From assembly GCA_031424015.1 (NCBI GenBank), contig JANPGR010000064.1, positions 1-12,010 of the forward strand: DNA of 12,010 nt, in the 5' to 3' direction. Source of the stretch: JANPGR01 sp031424015 (GTDB lineage: Bacteria > Patescibacteriota > Minisyncoccia > Phycocordibacterales > UBA1006). Under the pieces are notes generated by a model. That model worked only from the letters and a program-made list of their open reading frames with translations, was not told the origin of the DNA and did no database searches. The position numbers and the translations under genes were made by a program. Position 1 is the first letter of the stretch, and every line of letters begins with the position of its first letter. Positions 7,371 to 12,010 of this stretch are shown here, one piece after another.

Positions 7371-8627
7371 CTAGCGTCCTAGTATACTATTCAACGTATT
7401 GCGACGGACAATACGCCATGCAGGGACGAGACCCGCAAAGAAACTAATAACAAGGAGAATTCCAAACCGTATCAATGTCCCATCCAGAGGTGCAGACAAA
7501 ATACCGTCACTAAAAGGAAAATCGATGGGATTCCTATCGATCAGCGGTACGAGTCCAAAATAGATAATAACGCAGGCGATACCTCCACCTACGGTCGCAT
7601 AGAATAGCGACTGAAAAATATAGGACCAAATAATCACTCGAGGTGCGATACCGATGCCTTTTAATATTCCAATATATTTCTGCCTCGTAACAGCATTCAT
7701 AAAAATCACAATAAATATCGTGGTTGCAGCGACGATCAGTCCGATGAGTCCGATCATATTGCCTAATATTCCGAATGCCAATTTTATCTGGTTCAAGAAA
7801 TCTGGGATAGCTTGTTCCGAAGTCTGGATCTTTGCGTCAGAATCAAATCCCGCGCGAACGAGGGAGTCTTGCAAGAGTTTGTCATATTCTGGCCTAACTG
7901 TCTCGATCGCTATTTCTGATGCATTTTGCGATCCTGATTCTCGGAGTAATGACAATTCACTCGTAGGGACGAATGCTCGGAATGATACTTCTCCCACTTT
8001 TGTATCTACGATACCTTTTACAATAAATTCATAGGATTTATCTCCTGCGGTCACACGGACTTTGTCTCCCACATAGAGATTAGAGATAGAGTCAAATTGA
8101 TCTCCAAAATTACTATTATAGCGTTTCAATGTATCCGCTCCGATCAGAATATATCCTGATTCATTTGGGTTTAGATAACTTCCCTCTTTTACATACTTTG
8201 ACAGATGAGTGAGGTTGTCTTCGGCTGTAACATCGATCCCCATTATTTGGGTATTTATTGAATCTGTTTTTTTCAAAAAATCAGAACGATTCATAAACCC
8301 AGCCTGAATATTAGCACCGACACCATAACGCACAGAATAGCTTTGTACGTAGGGATTATTTTTGATATACTCGACAATCTCTGGGGTTCTACCTATACTG
8401 GTTTTGCCCGAGAGTCTCGTAATGATCACATTACTGGTATACTGCTCACGGTTCGCATTATTGCCTCCATCGATGAGTCCGACCAGGATACCCGACACAG
8501 CAACCAAATTCATAAAGGTCAATGTCATAATAAAAAGTATCAGCACGAGGGTCGCGCGGCTACTACGAGAGAGCGTCTTTCCCGCCAAAAATCCAGCTAA
8601 ACGAATATCGCGAATCCATTGTTTCAT
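7371..8627 (-). CDS. FtsX-fold ABC transporter permease, MacB type
   Basis: Membrane subunit of the exporter, 418 residues. The topology is the MacB one: one N-terminal helix (about 24-51), a large extracytoplasmic domain (about 55-283) and three C-terminal helices (about 286-311, 331-360, 386-405). After the second helix, RQKYIGILKGIGI (315-327) matches the coupling motif of FtsX permeases (R..EIG.L.A.G). The extracytoplasmic part contains MacB periplasmic-core-like segments (VQSYSVRYGVGANIQ, KVRVTAGDKSYEFIVKGIV). The C-terminus ends in VPAWRIVRRNTLNSILGR, resembling the A...A...P...L ending of the family. ATG 8627 is 5 bases after the adaptor stop and the ATPase gene starts 12 bases after this TAG, so the three genes are one transcription unit. 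Confidence 0.93.
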   Translation of the reverse strand: MKQWIRDIRLAGFLAGKTLSRSSRATLVLILFIMTLTFMNLVAVSGILVGLIDGGNNANREQYTSNVIITRLSGKTSIGRTPEIVEYIKNNPYVQSYSVRYGVGANIQAGFMNRSDFLKKTDSINTQIMGIDVTAEDNLTHLSKYVKEGSYLNPNESGYILIGADTLKRYNSNFGDQFDSISNLYVGDKVRVTAGDKSYEFIVKGIVDTKVGEVSFRAFVPTSELSLLRESGSQNASEIAIETVRPEYDKLLQDSLVRAGFDSDAKIQTSEQAIPDFLNQIKLAFGILGNMIGLIGLIVAATTIFIVIFMNAVTRQKYIGILKGIGIAPRVIIWSYIFQSLFYATVGGGIACVIIYFGLVPLIDRNPIDFPFSDGILSAPLDGTLIRFGILLVISFFAGLVPAWRIVRRNTLNSILGR

Positions 8628-8632
8628 AGAAT

Positions 8633-10150
8633 TTATTTGTCAGCAACAGAATCTGACAATACTGTGGGAAGTTTTTCTGGGAGAATGATTTTATCTCCGG
8701 GGTTTACACCTGTAACTGACACAAACCCATTGGATCCAGTAGCGAGTATCTGTACTGGTACGCTGACTATTTCTCTGTCACCTTTTTGGTTTTGAGTTAT
8801 CTTTTTTACTACTGGCGATCCTGTAGACCTATCTATTGCAATATCTGGCACGAGAATGGCGTCAGTATATGAATCGAGCACTATCACACCCGTAGCATGC
8901 ATTCCTGATTTCATTGTATCATCTGGATCAGTAATAGCGACAGTTGTCTCATACACTGGAGTCCCATCTACATAGGTTTCTGCGGTATTGATTGCTGTTA
9001 CTACACCCTTCAGGGTTTTACCCGACACAGCATCGAGGGATACAGTAACGGAATCACTAATACGTACACCTCCGATGACGCTTTCTGGTACTTTGAGTTT
9101 GATAATAAATCCTCCACCTCCGAGGAGGGCTAGGGTATCTGTGGTTGCGGTAACTTGCTCGCCTTTTTTAATACTGATGCGGCCCACAGTCCCAGCAAAA
9201 GGAGCATAAACCCCTCGGGCACGGATTGATTGATTAACTCGTGCGAGGGCCGCCTCTGCACGCATAACAGCAGCGTCATTGGCATTCATACCATTATAGG
9301 AAACATTGGAAATATCTACAGTATTTTGTTTTCCTGTGAGAGCTGATTCGTAGGTTTTCTTTGCTTCTAAATATTGATAGAGGTTTGCTGGATAGGTAGC
9401 TGCAGACGTGTTGGGAATATCGATGGTCCATTCCGTCTCTGCTAGTCCATCCACTGTAGAACTAGCGAGTTTGACATAGAGCCCTGTATTACCAATGGCT
9501 ACATAATGACGTGAGGACAATTCTACTGTTCCAGCATCGCTTCCTATTTGATAGGTTGTTGCATAACCGCTGTCTGACGATGCAGGATATACTTTGAGCT
9601 TTATGACTACCGAATCTTCTGGTCCCGAATAGATACCTGCTACCAAAGGCTCTTCTGCAAATGTGGCACCTGGTTTTACGGGTGACATCTCGAGATCAGT
9701 TGAAAGTAGTTTGAGCCGTAATGCATCAAGGGTTGCTTTTGCTCGTGCAGTATCGTCAATAATATTACCTCCCTGTTGAGAGAGCGAGAGGGTTTCTTTT
9801 TTTTGATTGATACGTGCGAGGAGTAGGTCTGCACTCGCTTCACGATAGTCAGCATTCAGAGTACCGAGGTCGAGCTGGGCGAGGAGGGTTCCTTCGGAAA
9901 CTTTTTGTCCTAATACAACAGGAATACGCTGAATCGTTCCTGACTGCTGGAACGACAGAGAAACCTCGTTGGTTTGTTCTATCCTGCCTGTTGCCGTAAC
10001 GGTACGTTCTAGCTCTCCACGAGTAACCACATAACTGAATACTGCTGGATCTGGCTTGAATAGTAGATAGGTAACAAGAATTGCAACGATACCGACGATT
10101 ATAACCCTACGTGTAGTTATCATTGATTGTAATTTCTGGAAAAATATCAT
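8633..10150 (-). CDS. HlyD/MacA-type membrane-fusion adaptor with an inserted domain
   Basis: Adaptor subunit of the exporter, 505 residues, anchored by one N-terminal helix (about 15-31). Domain order: first lipoyl half (about 62-98, SLSFQQSGTIQRI...GTLLAQLD), first coiled-coil arm (98-155), an inserted domain (about 156-250), second arm (255-312), second lipoyl half (313-346, VYAPFAGTVGRISIKKGEQV), beta barrel (347-425) and membrane-proximal domain (425-495, ILVPDIAI...VNPGDKII). The insert sits where a hairpin tip normally is. It has beta-rich wording (VAGIYSGPEDSVVIKLKVYP, then IGNTGLYVKL), giving a longer protein than the usual 350-420 residues. ATG 10150 begins 8 bases after a perfect TATAAT, so a nearly leaderless mRNA is likely. 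In a monoderm cell it would act with the permease in the envelope, without TolC. Confidence 0.93.
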   Translation of the reverse strand: MIFFQKLQSMITTRRVIIVGIVAILVTYLLFKPDPAVFSYVVTRGELERTVTATGRIEQTNEVSLSFQQSGTIQRIPVVLGQKVSEGTLLAQLDLGTLNADYREASADLLLARINQKKETLSLSQQGGNIIDDTARAKATLDALRLKLLSTDLEMSPVKPGATFAEEPLVAGIYSGPEDSVVIKLKVYPASSDSGYATTYQIGSDAGTVELSSRHYVAIGNTGLYVKLASSTVDGLAETEWTIDIPNTSAATYPANLYQYLEAKKTYESALTGKQNTVDISNVSYNGMNANDAAVMRAEAALARVNQSIRARGVYAPFAGTVGRISIKKGEQVTATTDTLALLGGGGFIIKLKVPESVIGGVRISDSVTVSLDAVSGKTLKGVVTAINTAETYVDGTPVYETTVAITDPDDTMKSGMHATGVIVLDSYTDAILVPDIAIDRSTGSPVVKKITQNQKGDREIVSVPVQILATGSNGFVSVTGVNPGDKIILPEKLPTVLSDSVADK

Positions 10151-10158
10151 ATATCCTA

Positions 10159-10167
10159 ATTATATCA
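10159..10167 (-). promoter_or_regulatory. Extended -10 promoter of the exporter operon
   Basis: On the minus strand the sequence reads TGATATAAT, a consensus TATAAT (plus 10159-10164) preceded by the TGn extension (plus 10165-10167). Only 8 bases separate the hexamer from the ATG at 10150. Standard spacing puts transcription start at about 10152, so the leader would be 0-2 nt. No convincing -35 hexamer is present, which fits an extended -10 promoter. Confidence 0.65.
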
Positions 10168-10196
10168 TACATATTCTCTCTTTGTACCATCTTTCC

Positions 10197-10225
10197 ACAG
10201 AATTCTCTGCCAAACAAACAGAATT
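10197..10225. repeat. Two ACAGAATT copies 21 bp apart in the divergent promoter region
   Basis: ACAGAATT occurs at 10197-10204 and 10218-10225, a start-to-start distance of 21 bp or two helical turns. The first copy overlaps an 8-bp palindrome AGAATTCT (10199-10206). The second sits between the -35 and -10 of the rightward promoter and overlaps an ACAAA/TTTGT inverted repeat (10214-10218 / 10224-10228). It could be an operator for the divergent pair, but the repeat is short. Confidence 0.3.
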
Positions 10226-10236
10226 TGTGCTACTAT
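10206..10236 (+). promoter_or_regulatory. Candidate promoter of the ftsA-like gene
   Basis: TACTAT (10231-10236) is preceded by TGC (10228-10230), an extended -10. CTGCCA (10207-10212) is a weak -35 with an 18-base spacer. Expected transcription start is 10243-10244, exactly at the second in-frame ATG (10244). The upstream ATG at 10235 would overlap the -10 box, so it is an unlikely start. Confidence 0.45.
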
Positions 10237-10243
10237 GGAGATT

Positions 10244-11464
10244 ATGACTATTGATTCGTCACGACCGCACATAATAGCATTGGATTATGATTCACAGTAT
10301 CTCTATGTCAGTATTGGCTATCGTGACGCTATTAATCGTGAAGTTCAACCACTGTCACGAATTACCAAATATCCTCATTCTGCTATGCATCGTGGTGTTG
10401 TTATCGACAAACAGGAATTGGCGCGTGTCACAGGCGAAGCACTCAGATCGGTTGCACAACAACTGAACTACCTACCACCGGTACTCATAGGTATTCACCC
10501 GAGTAGTATGGTTTCTAAAAAGATATCTCATACAATCAATCTCACCGAGACAATGTCGCTACGTCCTATTACTGAAAATGATTTGGCAATACTCGAATCT
10601 GAAATCAGAGATAAGCTCCATCAGCAAAACATTAATAGTGAAATCCTCCATCTCGTGACACTCCAATATGCAATTGATGGATCTCCTCTTCCTATCGGTA
10701 CGATCCCTATTTCAAACCAAGCACGCCAACTATCAGCCCAAGCACTCGGTGTATTAGTACACAGTCAACACAGGGATGATTGTCTCGCAATCCTTCACGC
10801 AGAAAATTGTGATGTTATCGAGACCGCAGCAACACCCCTGGTCGTCGGATGGCAAGCTACCGATCAACGCCAGCGCATTTTGGGTTGTGCCGTGCTGTAT
10901 ATCGCATCAGAGACGACCTCTCTGTGTATTTTTGTGAACAACAATCCTGTTGCATTTCATACATTTCCCACAGGCATCCAAGACGTCATCGGAGATATCG
11001 CTCTCGGATTCCAAATAGATATAGCAACGGCGCGCAATTTTCTCGCCGACCCAGAATCAGGTTATGAAAAAGGCTTCTCGAAAAAACGCTTCCTCGATAT
11101 TATCAATTCTCGTTACTTGGACCTCTCTGAAATCACCACTAAACATCTGATGGATGCTGGATGGCAAGGACTCCTCCCTGCAGGTGTAGTTATCGTTCCA
11201 ACTACTTGCCCTCTACCAGGACTCGAGGAAGTCATCAGAAATGCGACCCAGCTCCCTGTCCGTGTCTGGGACGGAGATATCCCCACACCCAGCTCAGGCC
11301 GACGCAAACAACGCGACATCGGCGCGATCGGCGCGTATTCCCTGTCCTGTGTCTATGCTCGCGAGAATGTTATACTCTTTGGACGTGACAAAATCATCAC
11401 CAGCATGATCCACGGATTGCGCGAACGCGTAAAGGCGTGGTTCCAAGGGTTATTGCCAGAATAG
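10244..11464 (+). CDS. FtsA-like actin-fold cell-division protein with degenerate ATP-site motifs
   Basis: FtsA tethers FtsZ to the membrane at the division site. Family features (numbered from the upstream ATG 10235) include a 1C-like region VLIGIHPSSM...RPITENDL (83-117), LQYAIDG (143-149; FtsA has QEYAIDG), NSRYLDLSEI (291-300, resembling the EPRYTELL segment), IGAIGAYSL (362-370) and a C-terminal amphipathic helix IHGLRERVKAWFQGLLPE (392-409) like the FtsA membrane-targeting helix. The nucleotide motifs are eroded: phosphate-1 DIGT is DYDS (17-20), phosphate-2 DIGGGTT is YIASETT (222-228), and the adenosine motif TGGAA is PTTCP (322-326). The chosen start, ATG 10244, is preferred over 10235 because of the promoter position and a GGAG just before it. 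PilM is an alternative, but the C-terminal helix favours FtsA. No ftsZ follows within the window. Confidence 0.75.
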   Translation: MTIDSSRPHIIALDYDSQYLYVSIGYRDAINREVQPLSRITKYPHSAMHRGVVIDKQELARVTGEALRSVAQQLNYLPPVLIGIHPSSMVSKKISHTINLTETMSLRPITENDLAILESEIRDKLHQQNINSEILHLVTLQYAIDGSPLPIGTIPISNQARQLSAQALGVLVHSQHRDDCLAILHAENCDVIETAATPLVVGWQATDQRQRILGCAVLYIASETTSLCIFVNNNPVAFHTFPTGIQDVIGDIALGFQIDIATARNFLADPESGYEKGFSKKRFLDIINSRYLDLSEITTKHLMDAGWQGLLPAGVVIVPTTCPLPGLEEVIRNATQLPVRVWDGDIPTPSSGRRKQRDIGAIGAYSLSCVYARENVILFGRDKIITSMIHGLRERVKAWFQGLLPE

Positions 11465-11466
11465 TA

Positions 11467-11502
11467 TGGAGTAACCCCGAGGCAGGCAAGGGTTATCCTC
11501 CA
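11467..11502 (+). terminator. Hairpin after the ftsA-like gene, possible terminator
   Basis: TGGAGTAACCC (11467-11477) pairs with GGGTTA (11490-11495) and CTCCA (11498-11502), with a two-base bulge and a 12-base loop: 11 bp in all, starting 3 bases after the TAG. The following stretch, AGGATTGTTTGAC, is only weakly T-rich. Termination may therefore be partial, or the hairpin may protect the mRNA 3' end. Confidence 0.4.
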
Positions 11503-11510
11503 AGGATTGT

Positions 11511-11539
11511 TTGACTGTACGTGTGATGTATACTAAAAT
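11511..11539 (+). promoter_or_regulatory. Sigma70-like promoter of the 67-aa gene
   Basis: TTGACT (11511-11516, five of six matches to TTGACA) and TAAAAT (11534-11539, five of six matches to TATAAT) are 17 bases apart. Transcription would start near 11546, giving a leader of about 78 nt before the ATG at 11624. This is the best classical two-box promoter in the window. Confidence 0.6.
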
Positions 11540-11576
11540 AAAAGAGTTGTATCTTGCCAGTATTATATTAGAAAAA

Positions 11577-11599
11577 ATCACAGTAATTCGGACTGTGAT
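11577..11599 (+). promoter_or_regulatory. 7-bp inverted repeat in the leader of the 67-aa gene
   Basis: ATCACAG (11577-11583) and CTGTGAT (11593-11599) are perfect inverted arms around a 9-base spacer, in the middle of the predicted leader. It could be an RNA hairpin or a dyad operator. No poly-T follows, so it is not a terminator. Confidence 0.45.
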
Positions 11600-11623
11600 A
11601 CAGAATATAAAAATATTAATTTT

Positions 11624-11827
11624 ATGTCTATAGAATTACCAGAAAATACAGATGAAACCCCATTAACAAAAGAATATGTAAAAAAGATTCTGGAAGAAGG
11701 GGAAACAGCTAGAAAAGCACTAAGAGATGCGATAGAATTACGCGAAAAAAGACTCGCTGAAATCCAAGATAAGGCAGATAATTTATTCCAATTAATAAAA
11801 GAATTTAAAGAAATGATTAATCGCTAG
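11624..11827 (+). CDS. Small charged helical protein (67 aa), function unknown
   Basis: I do not recognise a family. The protein is almost entirely charged helix after residue 15: EYVKKILEEGETARKALRDA, then REKRLAEIQDKADNLFQLIK. Heptad-like hydrophobic spacing (L, I, A, L, I) suggests a short coiled coil or a dimerising helix. There are no Cys residues, membrane segment or signal peptide; the first 14 residues are acidic (ENTDETP). The gene has its own predicted promoter and leader, an ATG start without a Shine-Dalgarno motif (AT-rich AATATTAATTTT before it), a TAG stop and a terminator about 130 bases downstream. That complete transcription unit is the main reason to believe it is real. It could be a partner or regulator of the neighbouring division gene, but that is only proximity. 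Confidence 0.7.
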   Translation: MSIELPENTDETPLTKEYVKKILEEGETARKALRDAIELREKRLAEIQDKADNLFQLIKEFKEMINR

Positions 11828-11891
11828 TTATAAAGGTTATTCAAACCTAGCCTCTAACGATTTCTTAAAATCCTCTATTTTATTATTATTC

Positions 11892-11939
11892 AAAGACACT
11901 CTTGAGATTATCTTTCAATCGAGCCTATCTCAATTAGGC
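11892..11939 (+). promoter_or_regulatory. Overlapping alternative hairpins upstream of the terminator
   Basis: TTGAGAT (11892-11898) can pair with ATCTCAA (11927-11933). GCCTA (11923-11927) can instead pair with TAGGC (11935-11939). ATCTCAA forms most of the loop of the second hairpin, so the two pairings compete. They lie between the small gene and the terminator at 11953. The region has no reading frame of note. It may be only 3' UTR structure. Confidence 0.3.
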
Positions 11940-11952
11940 GTCAGCCTTTTAC

Positions 11953-11981
11953 AAAAAACCAGGCACATTGTCTGGTTTTTT
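11953..11981 (+). terminator. Intrinsic terminator, possibly bidirectional
   Basis: AAAAAACCAG (11953-11962) and CTGGTTTTTT (11972-11981) are perfect 10-base inverted arms around a 9-base loop. The CCAG/CTGG core is flanked by A6 on one side and T6 on the other, so it could stop transcription in both directions. It closes the rightward unit containing the 67-aa gene. Confidence 0.8.
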
Positions 11982-11991
11982 ATGTGGGCCG

Positions 11992-12010
11992 GTTTTGGCG
12001 GAGCCAAAAC
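11992..12010. repeat. Perfect 8-bp hairpin with GGA triloop at the window edge
   Basis: GTTTTGGC (11992-11999), GGA, then GCCAAAAC (12003-12010) form a perfect stem running to the last base, so the true hairpin may be longer. Like the hairpin at 1-15 it has a purine-rich three-base loop and an adjoining GGGCCGG. It probably belongs to the 3' end of a gene to the right, or to a second terminator, but the sequence stops here. Confidence 0.5.

Noticed and set aside
7654..8034. Plus-strand 126-codon frame opposite the permease
   Set aside because: It is antisense to the FtsX-fold gene, whose motifs fix the coding strand.
11113..11388. Short frames on both strands inside the ftsA-like gene
   Set aside because: They are compositional shadows in a locally GC-rich part of a continuous gene; no start signals.
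65..11464. UGA recoded as glycine or tryptophan
   Set aside because: Every recognisable protein reaches normal family length with no in-frame TGA, so there is no positive evidence for recoding in this window.
1..12010. CRISPR array, tRNA, rRNA, insertion sequence or phage attachment site
   Set aside because: I saw no spaced direct repeats, cloverleaf, transposase or terminal inverted repeats with target duplications. The AT-rich pair has no recognisable mobile-element ends.

Overview
The window most resembles a small-genome bacterium of the Candidate Phyla Radiation (Patescibacteria). This is inference from the domain style of the proteins, a monoderm-looking MacAB-type exporter with no outer-membrane partner visible, a very divergent FtsA, an almost complete lack of Shine-Dalgarno motifs and compact intergenic gaps. 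No rRNA or marker gene is present to fix the lineage. All genes read through with the standard code. None of the ten stops is TGA: five are TAA and five are TAG.

Layout. Eight genes run leftwards on the minus strand from about 10150 to 65. First comes a three-gene export system: an HlyD/MacA-type adaptor (8633-10150), an FtsX/MacB-type permease (7371-8627) and its ATPase (6657-7358). A TrhO-type tRNA hydroxylase whose catalytic-loop cysteine is replaced by tyrosine (5620-6612) follows. Four bases further on is a small ZIP-like membrane protein (5046-5615). Two unrecognised, strikingly AT-rich genes come next (3217-4989 and 2334-3188). Last is elongation factor G (65-2212), with its own structured leader and a GC-rich hairpin at the window edge. 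Rightwards on the plus strand lie an FtsA-like actin-fold protein (10244-11464) and a 67-residue helical protein (11624-11827), closed by an intrinsic terminator at 11953-11981.

How it fits together. The adaptor, permease and ATPase are separated by 5 and 12 bases and form one exporter operon, which may continue into the TrhO and ZIP-like genes. The adaptor gene and the ftsA-like gene diverge from a short intergenic stretch in which each has an extended -10 element placed 7-8 bases from its ATG, suggesting leaderless or nearly leaderless transcripts. The AT-rich pair is the only part with a clear Shine-Dalgarno motif and looks like a foreign or lineage-specific insertion between the exporter/TrhO cluster and fusA.

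Most notable points: an FtsA homologue in which all three nucleotide-binding motifs are eroded but the C-terminal membrane helix is kept; the Cys-to-Tyr change in TrhO; the AT-rich orphan pair; and the leaderless divergent promoters.
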